Shown here one piece after another: positions 18,501-28,676 of a DNA stretch of 64,000 nucleotides. Origin of the DNA: Microbacterium imperiale. GTDB taxonomy: Bacteria; Actinomycetota; Actinomycetes; Actinomycetales; Microbacteriaceae. Position numbers and translations under genes: made by a program. A model generated the notes under the pieces. That model saw only the letters and a list, made by a program, of their open reading frames with translations. It searched no databases and was not told where the DNA came from. Where the stretch lies: NCBI RefSeq assembly GCF_017876655.1, contig NZ_JAGIOK010000001.1, forward strand, positions 2,976,001 to 3,040,000, in the 5' to 3' direction. Every line of letters begins with the position of its first letter. Position 1 is the first letter of the stretch.

Positions 18501-19545
18501 CGTGGGCCGCGACGTCGAGGCATCGACGGTCCTGCTGCTGCCGGCGATGACGCGCATCGAAGACGGAGCGTTCCTCGCCGACGACACGATGGTCGCCTCG
18601 TACGAGCTGCACGGCGGCTGGATGCGCATCGGACCCGTCCGCATCGGACGCCGCGCGTTCCTGGGCAACTCGGGCATGGCCGCCCCCGGGCACCGTGTAC
18701 CGCGCGACGGTCTGGTCGCGGTGCTGTCGGCCGCGCCGGCCAAGGCGAAGGCCGGAACGTCGTGGCTGGGCTCACCGGCCGTGCGCCTGCGCCGGCTCGC
18801 CTCGGACGCGGACGAGAGCCGCACCTACCGTCCGCCGGCCCGCCTGCGCGTGGCCCGGGCGCTGTGGGAGCTCGGCCGCATCGTGCCGGTCGTCGTCACC
18901 TGCGCGGTGGGGCTGCTCGTGCTCTTCGCGCTCGCCGCGCTCACCGCGTGGGCGGGACCGGTCGTCGCCCTGCTGCTGTCGGGCGTGGTCATGCTCGCGG
19001 CCGGAGCCGTCGCTGCCGCGATCACGGTCGCGGCGAAGTGGATCATCGTCGGGCCGATCCGTCGCGGCGAGCAGCCGCTGTGGTCGTCGTTCGTCTGGCG
19101 CACCGAGGTGTCCGACACCTTCACCGAGATGGTGGCCGCGCCCTGGTTCGCCCGGGCGGCGGCCGGCACTCCGGCCCTCGCGGTCTGGCTGCGGGCTCTC
19201 GGGGCGCGCATCGGGCGCGGCGTGTGGTGCGACAGCTACTGGCTGCCCGAGCCCGACTTGGTCGAGCTCGGCGACGGATCCACGGTCAACCGCGGGTGCG
19301 TCGTGCAGACCCACCTGTTCCATGATCGAATCATGAGCATGGATGCCGTTCGCCTCGAACCCGGCGCGACGCTCGGGCCCCACAGCGTGATCCTTCCCGC
19401 TGCGACGATCGGTGCGCACGCGACGGTCGGTCCCGCGTCTCTCGTCATGCGGGGCGAGAGCGTGCCGGTCGGCTCGCGCTGGAGCGGCAACCCCATCGGC
19501 CCCTGGCGTGCGGTCACCGTCCGCGCCTACCAGTCGACGTCGTGA
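15556..19545 (+). CDS. NRPS-like protein: adenylation, carrier and left-handed beta-helix acyltransferase-like regions
   Basis: A 1329-residue protein. Residues about 20-520 are an amino-acid adenylation domain (IFTSGSTGVPKGVAVSH, NTYGPTEAT, YRSGDLVRF, RTSGKVDR). Residues about 535-610 are a peptidyl-carrier domain with the phosphopantetheine serine in LGGGSLAAAQ. The rest has several transmembrane segments and blocks of hexapeptide repeats (IGARSTLAPGTKIGRRAEIAPG). This layout matches the actinobacterial NRPS-terminal-domain family related to epsilon-polylysine synthetases. There is no condensation or thioesterase domain, so an activated amino acid may be used by the membrane-bound region. 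Substrate unknown. Overlapping partner genes encode a peptidase and a phosphopantetheinyl transferase. Confidence 0.88.
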   Translation: MTATVQRALDRRAETPPERTLLDVLRATTERHPEASALDDGSGALSFRELMARVGGLAARLHEAGVRRGDRIGIRMPSGSKELYLSILGVLAAGAAYVPVDADDPDERARLVFGEAAVRGIIGGTGEYVPAETAAAADRAGDANSHDADAGDAASDGRGALFAGEAPHPSTHAVVTVPQPRPDDDAWVIFTSGSTGVPKGVAVSHRSAAAFVDAEARLFVQAAPLGPGDRVLAGLSVAFDASCEEMWLAWRHGACLVPAPRSLVRSGEDLAPWLLRQGITVVSTVPTLAAMWPPALIENVRLLIFGGEACPPELAARLASDDREVWNTYGPTEATVVACAAPLTGSGPVRIGLPLDGWALAVVDREGAPVAEGGVGELIIGGVGLARYLDPAKDAEKYAPMPSLGWERAYRSGDLVRFESAGLLFQGRADDQVKVGGRRIELGEVESALQDLPGVSGAAAAVRTTDAGVPILVGYLAAPPDFDRLAARAALAERLPAPMVPVLAVVDDLPVRTSGKVDRAALPWPLPVLEDAHADLTPAEAWLAQQWQAVLGLPVPGPKADFFDLGGGSLAAAQLVSLIRARVPEFSVADIYDLPRLGAMARALGPLPAAEAAAGYHRPEPTPRRTQWAQTLLGVPPFILSGVRWLLYLLTAAAILRTSPGFEVLPAVPWPVLVAGLVVFATPFGRMAIAVVAARVLLSGLRAGDYPRGGATHLRLWLAEQVADQIDAVGLAGAPWATLYARALGAKIGPGVDLHSLPPVTGMLEIGEGAAIEPEVDLSGYWIDGDVVRIGGIRIGAEASIGARSTLAPGTKIGRRAEIAPGSAVFGRVRADQTWAGSPAVRVGGTAEDWPRHRAPAAKRWLWAYAVGAAALALLPIASFAVGGLVLAQGIRGAETLGDALVGSFAWLVPAVVTTGLVFASSVILLVRLLSIGLTEGVHAVRSRVGWQAWATERLLDSARTVLFPIYSSLATPVWLRLLGARVGRDVEASTVLLLPAMTRIEDGAFLADDTMVASYELHGGWMRIGPVRIGRRAFLGNSGMAAPGHRVPRDGLVAVLSAAPAKAKAGTSWLGSPAVRLRRLASDADESRTYRPPARLRVARALWELGRIVPVVVTCAVGLLVLFALAALTAWAGPVVALLLSGVVMLAAGAVAAAITVAAKWIIVGPIRRGEQPLWSSFVWRTEVSDTFTEMVAAPWFARAAAGTPALAVWLRALGARIGRGVWCDSYWLPEPDLVELGDGSTVNRGCVVQTHLFHDRIMSMDAVRLEPGATLGPHSVILPAATIGAHATVGPASLVMRGESVPVGSRWSGNPIGPWRAVTVRAYQSTS

Positions 19546-20843
19546 CGGCCGCCGCCGCGACCGATCCCTACGCTCCGCAATCGGGGGACGGCTCGTACGA
19601 CGTCGAGGCCTACGATCTCGACCTGACCTACCGTGTGCGCACCAACCGATTGTCGGGCGTAGCCGTCATCGACGCGGTGGCGCGCGAAGACATCTCGGCC
19701 GTTCACGTCGACCTCGTCGGGCTCCGCGTCGAGCGGGTCGAGGTCGACGGTGCGCGGGTGCGCACGACGCGGCAGGGTCCGCGTCGGTTGCGCATCGGAC
19801 TGCCGAGCGAGGTCGTCGCGGGCGATCGGTTCCGCCTGCGCATCGCCTACGCCGGTGCGCCGGCTCCACGACGCTCGCGCTGGGGCGCGATCGGGTGGGA
19901 GGAGCTGACCGACGGCGCGCTCGTCGCCGGTCAGCCCACCGGCGCCCCCACCTGGTTCCCGTGCAACGACAGGCCCGACGCCCGCGCGCCGATGCGTCTG
20001 ACCGTCTCGACCGACGCCGACTACGCCGTGGTCGCGACCGGCGTCACGGCGCCCCCAGTGCGGTCTGGGGCGCTGCGCACCTGGACCTTCACGTCGAGCG
20101 TGCCGGTCGCGACGTACCTCGCGGCGGTGCACATCGGCCACTACGTCGACCAGCTGCTCGCGGGCCTGGTGCCCGTGCGCGTGGCCTTCCCGGTCGAGCA
20201 CCGCGCCGCCGTGCAGCGGGCCTTCGCGCCGGTCCCCGCGATGCTCGACCTGTTCGGCGACCTCTTCGGGCCCTACCCGCAAGAGACGTGCGCGCTCGTG
20301 GTGACAGGCGACGAGCTGGAGATACCGCTCGAGGCTCAGGGCCTCGCCGTCTTCGGCGTGAATCACCTCGTCCCCGACGAGCAGCGGCTCATCGCGCACG
20401 AGCTGGCGCACCAGTGGTTCGGCAACAGCGTCGGCATCGCGGCCTGGCGCGACATCTGGCTCAACGAGGGCTTCGCCTGCTACGCCGAGTGGCTGTGGTC
20501 CGAGCGCGCGGGGGGTCCCACCGCCGCGCAGTGCGCAGCCGAGCATCACGCGCGGCTCGCCGCCCTTCCGCACGACCTGCTGCTGCGCGATCCCGGACCC
20601 GACCTCATGTTCGACGACCGCGTGTACAAGCGGGGCGCGCTCGCCCTGCATGCGCTGCGGTCGACGATGGGCGATGCCCCGTTCTTCGACCTCGTGCGCG
20701 CGTGGACGCAGCGTCACCGACACGCCCTCGTGAGCACGGACGACTTCCGAGAGCTCGTCGTCGAGCGGGCCGGCGAGCCGGCGGCATCCGTTCTCAGCGC
20801 ATGGATCGATCGGATGCCGCTTCCGCCGCTGTCGCCAGGCTGA
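19542..20843 (+). CDS. M1-family metallopeptidase-like protein with altered GAMEN motif
   Basis: A 433-residue protein with the M1 aminopeptidase core: zinc motif HELAHQWFGN (about 286-295) and WLNEGFACYAE carrying the third ligand, plus a Tyr-bearing RVYKRGALAL. The GAMEN exopeptidase motif is replaced by EIPLEAQG, so binding of the substrate amino terminus is probably changed. It is much shorter than the 850-residue PepN type and lacks the C-terminal helical domain. No signal peptide is present. The GTG overlaps the stop of the NRPS-like gene, suggesting joint function, for example processing or releasing its product. Confidence 0.85.
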   Translation: MTAAAATDPYAPQSGDGSYDVEAYDLDLTYRVRTNRLSGVAVIDAVAREDISAVHVDLVGLRVERVEVDGARVRTTRQGPRRLRIGLPSEVVAGDRFRLRIAYAGAPAPRRSRWGAIGWEELTDGALVAGQPTGAPTWFPCNDRPDARAPMRLTVSTDADYAVVATGVTAPPVRSGALRTWTFTSSVPVATYLAAVHIGHYVDQLLAGLVPVRVAFPVEHRAAVQRAFAPVPAMLDLFGDLFGPYPQETCALVVTGDELEIPLEAQGLAVFGVNHLVPDEQRLIAHELAHQWFGNSVGIAAWRDIWLNEGFACYAEWLWSERAGGPTAAQCAAEHHARLAALPHDLLLRDPGPDLMFDDRVYKRGALALHALRSTMGDAPFFDLVRAWTQRHRHALVSTDDFRELVVERAGEPAASVLSAWIDRMPLPPLSPG

Positions 20844-21357
20844 TCACGAGCTCGGCGGGGCCCGCGACCTCCTGGATGCGCAGCGCTCCCGGCCGTCCGG
20901 GCACGTGCGCGAGCCAGTCGTCGCCGACGGGGATGAGTCGCACGGTAGCGGGATCGACGCGCAGACCCCGGCCGTCCGCCTTGAGCGCAGCCTCGACGCG
21001 CGTCCAGGTCGCGGCATCCGCCTTGTCGTCGCCCAGCGCGGTGCGCAGGCGGAGCCGTGCCGCGGGGTCGAGCGCGCGGAGTTCCGCATCGATCGCGAAG
21101 GCCCCGCGGCCCGCAGCGGTGGCGGCGATCGCCCACCCGCCCGCGTAGCTGACCGACACCGCGACGTCGACCGGCGCGCCGGCGTCGGTCGCCCGCGCCG
21201 GACCGTGCGCTCCGCCACACCGCGGACACACCCGTCCGATGCGGGGGACCCGGATGCCGCGATCCCGCAGCGACGCGATGAGCAGCTCGTCGGCGATGCG
21301 ACGCCGGTCCTCACCCGGAGTCACGCGACGCCAGCGCACATCGGGTGCTGCGAGCAT
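20794..21357 (-). CDS. 4'-phosphopantetheinyl transferase family protein
   Basis: A 187-residue protein of the Sfp type, which transfers phosphopantetheine from CoA to carrier-domain serines. Visible features are a CPRCGGAHG segment (about 45-53), the metal-binding acidic pair in FAIDAE, and WTRVEAALKADGRGL, matching the W-x-x-E-A-x-x-K motif. It converges with the M1 gene, overlapping it by 50 bases at the 3' ends. The start at 21357 shares one base with the stop of mutT1, so it may be co-expressed with mutT1-ppk1. It is the obvious activator of the carrier domain encoded at 17.2 kb. Confidence 0.85.
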   Translation of the reverse strand: MLAAPDVRWRRVTPGEDRRRIADELLIASLRDRGIRVPRIGRVCPRCGGAHGPARATDAGAPVDVAVSVSYAGGWAIAATAAGRGAFAIDAELRALDPAARLRLRTALGDDKADAATWTRVEAALKADGRGLRVDPATVRLIPVGDDWLAHVPGRPGALRIQEVAGPAELVISLATAAEAASDRSMR

Positions 21358-22291
21358 CAGACGGGGGTCAGATGCGTCTCGATCGCGACGATGCCGGCGC
21401 CGGGATTTGTTCGCGGCAAATGCACGACCGAGAACGCGCCGGTCTCGAGCGCGGAAGCGCTGCCGAGGTACGACCCGCGCAGAGTGCCGGTCGCGAGCGC
21501 CATCTCGCTGAGCAGGTCGGGGAGCACGGGGCCGTGCGTGCACAGCACGACGGGCTTGCGGGCTCGGACGCGTTCGCCGACGACGCCACGGACATCGGCC
21601 TGGCCCTGCTCCCACGCGTCCTGCGAGAGCGCGCGGGACCGATCGACCCGCTTGCTGATCGCGGCCGCGAGCGGCGCGACGGTGCGCAGGCACCGCTGGG
21701 CGTCGGACGAGACGATGCGGCGCACGCCGAAGGCGATCAGCGGACCGACGATCGCGTGCGCCTGCTTCTTGCCGCGCGGTGACAGCGGACGCGCGGCATC
21801 CTCACCGTCCCAGTCGTCGCGCGAGACAGCTTTGCCGTGGCGCAGGGCGATGAGGGGGAAGGTGTCGATGGCCTGCTCGTCGACCAGACGCACGAACTCG
21901 TCGAGGATCTCGATGTCGACCGGGTAGCTCAGTCGGCTGCGCGCCTTCTTCAGCCCCATCCACTCGAGCGCCGCGATCTCTTTGTTCGGCACGAACGACG
22001 ACACCCGGATCGCCAGCTCGGTCGCCTCGGCGGCCCAGTAGTGGACGATCTTCTGCTTCTTGCTCGGCAGGCGATACTTCGAGACGCCGACGGGCGGTCC
22101 GAGCCGGACGGCGATGCCTGTCTCTTCACGGATCTCGCGCACCGCCGTCTCGGCGAGCATCTCACCGGGCTCGACCTTGCCCTTGGGCAGCGTCAGGTCG
22201 CGGTACTTCGTGCGGTGGATGATGAGCACCTTGACCTTGCCGTCGACCCACCGCCAGACGACGCCCCCGGCCGCGTACACCGCGGTGTCGG

Positions 22292-22295
<4 letters not shown>
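21357..22295 (-). CDS. mutT1: MutT1-like Nudix hydrolase with histidine-phosphatase domain
   Basis: A 312-residue two-domain protein. The N-terminal Nudix domain carries [22 protein letters not shown] (split here after its core G-x5-E-x7-REIREETG), and the C-terminal domain begins [13 protein letters not shown], the RHG motif of SixA-type phosphatases. This architecture is that of mycobacterial MutT1, which removes 8-oxo-(d)GTP and related nucleotides. In mycobacteria mutT1 also neighbours ppk1. The ATG overlaps the ppk1 stop by 3 bases (ATGA), so the two are translationally coupled. Confidence 0.88.
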
Positions 22296-24460
<2,165 letters not shown>

Positions 24461-24510
24461 CCCCTCATCATGGCAGTCTCGCGTGTCCTGCCGGTGAACG
24501 GGAGGGCGCG

Positions 24511-25209
24511 TCAGCTGGGCGCGGTCTCGCTCGCGGCGGGCAGCTGGTCCTCTTCGTACACGTTGAAGCGGTATCCGACGTTGCGGACGGTGCCGATGAG
24601 CTGCTCGAGGTCGCCGAGCTTCGCGCGCAGACGCCGGACGTGCACGTCGACGGTGCGCGTGCCGCCGAAGTAGTCGTATCCCCACACCTCGCTCAGCAGC
24701 TGCTCGCGCGTGAAGACGCGGGAGGGGTGCGTCGCGAAGAAGTGCAGGAGCTGGAACTCCTTGTACGTCAGGTCGAGCGGGCGACCGTGCACCTTCGCCG
24801 AGTACGACGACTCGTCGATCGTGATGCCCGAGGTCTGGATGCGGCTCGACACCTGCTCCTTGCTGACGCGTCCGACCGCGAGTCGCACCCGTGCGTCGAC
24901 CTCGGCCGGGCCGGCCGTGGCCAGGATCACGTCGTCGACGCCCCAGTCGGTCGAGACCGCGGTGAGACCGCCCTCGGTGACGATGAGGACCAGGGGTGCG
25001 TCGATGCCGGTGGTGCCGAGGATCTTGCACAGCGACTTCGCGCCGACGAGGTCGAGTCGGGCGTCGATGAAGATGACGTCGGCGCTCGGGGCGTTGACGA
25101 GCTGCGCGGGTTCAGCGGGGATCTGGCGCACGCGGTGGCTCAGCAGCTCGAGCGCAGGAAGCGCGAGGCCACCGCCGTGCGTGGAACTCAGGACGAGAAG
25201 CTGTGCCAA
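24511..25209 (-). CDS. glnR: GlnR-like OmpR-family regulator of nitrogen metabolism
   Basis: A 232-residue response-regulator-like protein. The receiver domain (1-120) reads [18 protein letters not shown] and [17 protein letters not shown], close to actinobacterial GlnR, an orphan regulator with an atypical phosphorylation pocket. The C-terminal winged helix (about 130-225) ends [18 protein letters not shown]. GlnR controls ammonium-assimilation genes such as glnA and amtB. No histidine kinase is adjacent, fitting the orphan status. Its proximity to ppk1-mutT1 suggests no coupling, since a 50-base gap separates them. Confidence 0.85.
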   Translation of the reverse strand: MAQLLVLSSTHGGGLALPALELLSHRVRQIPAEPAQLVNAPSADVIFIDARLDLVGAKSLCKILGTTGIDAPLVLIVTEGGLTAVSTDWGVDDVILATAGPAEVDARVRLAVGRVSKEQVSSRIQTSGITIDESSYSAKVHGRPLDLTYKEFQLLHFFATHPSRVFTREQLLSEVWGYDYFGGTRTVDVHVRRLRAKLGDLEQLIGTVRNVGYRFNVYEEDQLPAASETAPS

Positions 25210-25318
25210 CGGGGATTCCTCCGGGAGCGGCCGGGACGTGACCTCATCTTAGGGTCTCGGTTCGCACCCGCTGCGCGCTCGCGTCGCGTCCGAGCGCCTG
25301 CTGGTCCACAATGGACGG

Positions 25319-25609
25319 GTGACAGCACCCGATCTCGCTCCGCCGCGCACCGTCGGCGGCGTCATCGCCGTCTGGGTCGTGGCCGCGCTCGCCGCGGTCG
25401 TGGTGGGGGTGTTCGCGCCGCCCGAGACGCGCGCGCTGTGGATGCCCGTCGCGCTGGGCGGATGCCTCATCGTGGCGTTCTGCGTGCAGCTCGCCCTCGG
25501 CCGCTCGCGAGGCTTCATCGAGCGCATGTCGGCGAGCGTGCTCGGAGCGCTGCTGGTCATGGGCTTCATCGGGATCGGCTTCGGCCTGTCGTCGCTGGTC
25601 GCCGTCTGA
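25319..25609 (+). CDS. Small membrane protein, hypothetical
   Basis: A 96-residue protein with three hydrophobic segments (about 15-37, 45-65, 75-96) separated by charged turns. No family is recognised beyond the general pattern of small actinobacterial integral membrane proteins. The GTG start lies 6 nt after a CACAAT -10-like element (25307-25312), consistent with leaderless expression. Confidence 0.75.
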   Translation: MTAPDLAPPRTVGGVIAVWVVAALAAVVVGVFAPPETRALWMPVALGGCLIVAFCVQLALGRSRGFIERMSASVLGALLVMGFIGIGFGLSSLVAV

Positions 25610-25636
25610 CAGCGCGCGCGGGCGTAGAGTAAGGGC

Positions 25637-25750
25637 ATGGATCTCCTCGCGCTCGAAATCTTCTACGTGGGCCTGCTCGGACTCGCGTCGCTTGCGATCG
25701 TGTTCGTCTCGGCCGTCGTGGTGAAGAACCTCTACCGCGGCCAGCGCTGA
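25637..25750 (+). CDS. 37-residue single-helix membrane protein
   Basis: A very short gene encoding MDLLALEIFYVGLLGLASL followed by more hydrophobic residues and a basic tail KNLYRGQR, that is one transmembrane helix with a positive C-terminus inside. TAGAGT ends 6 nt before the ATG, so it fits the leaderless promoter pattern; an AAGG is also present. It leads with 4 bases of spacing into the nitrobindin-like gene, suggesting co-transcription. Function unknown. Confidence 0.65.
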   Translation: MDLLALEIFYVGLLGLASLAIVFVSAVVVKNLYRGQR

Positions 25751-25754
25751 CGTC

Positions 25755-26363
25755 GTGCTCGAGCTGCCCACCGATCTTCCGGCGGACCTCGTCCCCCTCT
25801 CGTGGCTGATCGGCGTCTGGGAGGGTTCGGGCGTCATCGACTACGAGACGGCGGCCGGCCATGTCTCGGGCGAGTTCGCCCACCGCGTGAGCTTCAGCCA
25901 CGACGGCGGCGACTATCTGAACTACTCGGCGACCGCGTGGCTGCTCGACGACGCCGGAGCGGCGACGCAAGCGCTCGTGGCCGAGAGTGGCTTCTGGCGA
26001 TTGGCGCGGCCCGCCGCTGACGCCGACGCCGGGCCGGCGCTGCTGCCGGCGGCTGCCCCTGCGGCGCAGCCGCGCACCGTCGACGACGTCGAGGCGCTGC
26101 GCAATGCCGAAGGCGGGTTCGACATCGAGGTCGCACTCGTCCACTCCGACGGGGTGAGCGAGCTGTACCTCGGCCAGGTCCGCGGGCCGCGCATCGACAT
26201 CGCGACGGATGCCGTCGTCCGTACGGCCGGCGCGAAGGAGTACACCGCCGCCACCCGGATGTACGGGCTGGTCGACGGCCACCTGCTGTGGGCCTGGGAC
26301 ATCGCCGCGCTCGGCGGCGAGCTCGCCTCGCATGCGTCGGCGCGCTTGGCCCGGGCCGAGTGA
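25755..26363 (+). CDS. Nitrobindin-like FABP-family heme-binding protein
   Basis: A 202-residue beta-barrel protein of the THAP4/nitrobindin (DUF1794) family; related proteins bind heme and isomerise peroxynitrite. The signature WLIGVWEGSGV lies near residue 17, and the conserved FAHRVSFSHDGGDYLNY follows. GTG start. It overlaps the next gene (YgfZ) with TGATG sharing, so the two are coupled; the pairing of a heme protein with an Fe-S repair factor suggests a shared oxidative or nitrosative stress role, which is inference. Confidence 0.85.
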   Translation: MLELPTDLPADLVPLSWLIGVWEGSGVIDYETAAGHVSGEFAHRVSFSHDGGDYLNYSATAWLLDDAGAATQALVAESGFWRLARPAADADAGPALLPAAAPAAQPRTVDDVEALRNAEGGFDIEVALVHSDGVSELYLGQVRGPRIDIATDAVVRTAGAKEYTAATRMYGLVDGHLLWAWDIAALGGELASHASARLARAE

Positions 26364-27451
26364 TGCTCGGCGCGGCCGATGTCTTCGCCGGGGTCGCCGG
26401 CGCCGTGCACGACGATCGCGGTCTGCTGCACGTCGGCAACCCGCTGCGCGAGCAGCAGCTGCTCGAACGCGGTGCCGCCCTCGCCGCCCTCGGCGACCGC
26501 GCGGTCGTGACGGTCGCGGGACCGGACCGCCTCAGCTGGCTCGACTCGCTGACCTCGCAGGCGGTGGCGGGACTGCAGCCGGGGGAGAGCACCGAACTGC
26601 TCGTGCTCGACCCGAACGGGCGCGTCGAGCACGCGGCATCCGTGGTCGACGACGGCGAGACGACCTGGCTCATCACCGACGCCGATCGCGTCGCGGCGCT
26701 GACGACGTGGCTGACGCGGATGCGGTTCCGACTGCGCGTCGAGATCACCGATCGTTCGGCTGAGACGGCGGTCGTGGGTGGCGCGACCTCGGCAGTCGCC
26801 GACCTGACCGCCCGAGCGGTCTGGCGCGACCCGTGGCCCGACGTGACGGTCGGCGGCTGGGGCTACGCGGCGAGCGAGGGGCACCCGGCCACCGGGCGCG
26901 ACTGGGCGGAGGCCGTCGTCGACACCTCGGAGCTCGAGCGCCTGGCAGCGCAGGTGCGAGCGGGTGAGCGGGCGATCGCGGGACGCCTGGCCGCCGATGC
27001 GCTGCGCATCGCGGCATGGCGACCCCGGCCGAGCGCCGAGGCCGACGGGATGACGCTGCCGCACGAGGTCGATTGGCTGCGCACCGCCGTGCACCTGTCG
27101 AAGGGCTGCTACCGCGGACAGGAGACGGTCGCGAAGGTGCACAACCTGGGCCACCCGCCGCGCCGGCTCGTCGCGCTGCAGCTCGACGGCAGCGACGCCG
27201 TGCTTCCGGAGCCGGGTGCGAGCGTGCACCACGGCGATGACGAGGTGGGTCGGATCACCTCGGTCGCCCGTCACTTCGAGCAGGGGCCGATCGCGCTGGC
27301 CCTCGTGAAGCGGTCGGTGCCCGTCGACGCGCCGCTGGTCGTGCAGGTCGACGACGAGGCGGTCGCGGCCGTTCAGGAGACCGTCGTCCCGCCCACCGCC
27401 GGTCGCGAAGCCGCGCCCCCGCGACTGCCCCGACTCAGCCGCCGCACCTGA
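26363..27451 (+). CDS. ygfZ: YgfZ/GcvT-domain folate-binding protein, Fe-S cluster repair
   Basis: A 362-residue member of the YgfZ family, which uses tetrahydrofolate to support Fe-S cluster enzymes. The diagnostic motif KGCYRGQE lies at about 244-251, followed by VHNLGHPPRRLVALQLDG. The N-terminal GcvT-like domain includes VTVAGPDRLSWLDSLTSQ. The start at 26363 overlaps the previous stop. The longer upstream reading lies within the nitrobindin-like gene and is rejected. Confidence 0.92.
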   Translation: MLGAADVFAGVAGAVHDDRGLLHVGNPLREQQLLERGAALAALGDRAVVTVAGPDRLSWLDSLTSQAVAGLQPGESTELLVLDPNGRVEHAASVVDDGETTWLITDADRVAALTTWLTRMRFRLRVEITDRSAETAVVGGATSAVADLTARAVWRDPWPDVTVGGWGYAASEGHPATGRDWAEAVVDTSELERLAAQVRAGERAIAGRLAADALRIAAWRPRPSAEADGMTLPHEVDWLRTAVHLSKGCYRGQETVAKVHNLGHPPRRLVALQLDGSDAVLPEPGASVHHGDDEVGRITSVARHFEQGPIALALVKRSVPVDAPLVVQVDDEAVAAVQETVVPPTAGREAAPPRLPRLSRRT

Positions 27452-27452
27452 C

Positions 27453-28571
27453 GTGTCGCCCGAGCGTCCCGACGAGCCGGCGGCGGTGACGGCACCGATC
27501 GCCACCGGCTGGCGTGCGCGCGTACGCCCGCAACGCGGCCTCAACCGCATGCGCGAGTCGGTGCCCGCGGTCGTCCAGATCGTCGTCGCCGCCTCGGCCG
27601 CCTACGCATTCGCGCACCTCGTGCTGGGGCACACGGCGCCCCTGCTGGCCGCGACGGTGACGATCTCGAGCCTCGGTCTGGTCCGGGATGCACGGCCCCG
27701 TCGCGTGCTCGAGACCGTCGTCGGAATGCTCGTCGGCATCCTCGTGTCCGAGCTGATCGTGCTGGTGGTCGGATCGGGCACGTGGCAGCTGGCGCTCGCA
27801 CTGCTGGCGACGCTGCTGACCGCGCGCTTGCTCTCGGCGCAGCCGACCTTCGCCATCTCGGCGGCCATCCAATCGGTCATCGTCATCGCGATCCCCGGCA
27901 GCATGCCCTTCCTGCGCCTCGTCGACGGCGGGGTCGGGGCGGTGGCCGCGCTCCTCGCGACGGCGCTCCTGCCACGGCGCCCGCTGCGCGAGGTGTCCCG
28001 TGCCGGTCATGAGCTGTTCGCCGCATTCGGCGGCGCTGCGTCGACGGTCATCCAGGCCCTGCGGCGGGGCGACCGTGTGCGCGCCGACCGCGGACTCGAG
28101 AAGGCGCGTGCGCTGCAGCCCATGGTCGACGACTGGTCCACCTCCCTCGAGTCCGGGCTGGCCGTCGCGCGCATCTCGCCCTTCCTGCGTCGGCAGCGCA
28201 CCGAGCTCGAGCGGCAGGACCGGATGCGCGCGTCGCTCGACCTCGCCACCCGCAACCTGCGGGTCATCGCGCGGCGCGTCGTGTACGCGCTCGACGACCG
28301 CCAACCGCGTCCGATCGCGGCCGATCTGCTGGCTCAGATCGCGCGCGGCGCCGACCTGCTCGCCCAGTCCATCGACGACATCGCGCTCGAGCCGGTCGCG
28401 CTCGAGTCGCTGCGCGCAGTGGCGGCTCGGCTCGACCCGCGGGCGCTGGCTCCCGAGTCGTCGCTCGGTGACCAGAACGTCATCGCGGCGCTGCGTCCGC
28501 TCGTGGTCGACCTCCTCACCGCGGCGGGGATGCCGCCCGCCGAGGCGCGCGCCACGATGCCGCGGATCTGA
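27453..28571 (+). CDS. FUSC-family aromatic-acid exporter-like membrane protein
   Basis: A 372-residue protein with about five to six transmembrane helices in the first 175 residues and a helical cytoplasmic C-terminal half (about 180-372), the layout of FUSC/YgaE-type proteins. The membrane part includes the conserved segment RPRRVLETVVGMLVG. Such proteins export aromatic acids or similar compounds. GTG start 1 base after the ygfZ stop, so it is probably in the same operon. Confidence 0.8.
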   Translation: MSPERPDEPAAVTAPIATGWRARVRPQRGLNRMRESVPAVVQIVVAASAAYAFAHLVLGHTAPLLAATVTISSLGLVRDARPRRVLETVVGMLVGILVSELIVLVVGSGTWQLALALLATLLTARLLSAQPTFAISAAIQSVIVIAIPGSMPFLRLVDGGVGAVAALLATALLPRRPLREVSRAGHELFAAFGGAASTVIQALRRGDRVRADRGLEKARALQPMVDDWSTSLESGLAVARISPFLRRQRTELERQDRMRASLDLATRNLRVIARRVVYALDDRQPRPIAADLLAQIARGADLLAQSIDDIALEPVALESLRAVAARLDPRALAPESSLGDQNVIAALRPLVVDLLTAAGMPPAEARATMPRI

Positions 28572-28676
28572 GCCGGCGACCCGCACGGTACGTCGCGCGA
28601 TGCGATCGCGCAAGGCGGTCGAGTGTGGCCGGACGGGTGCCTAGCGTTGCCGTATCCCACGACGCGAGGAGAGGTC

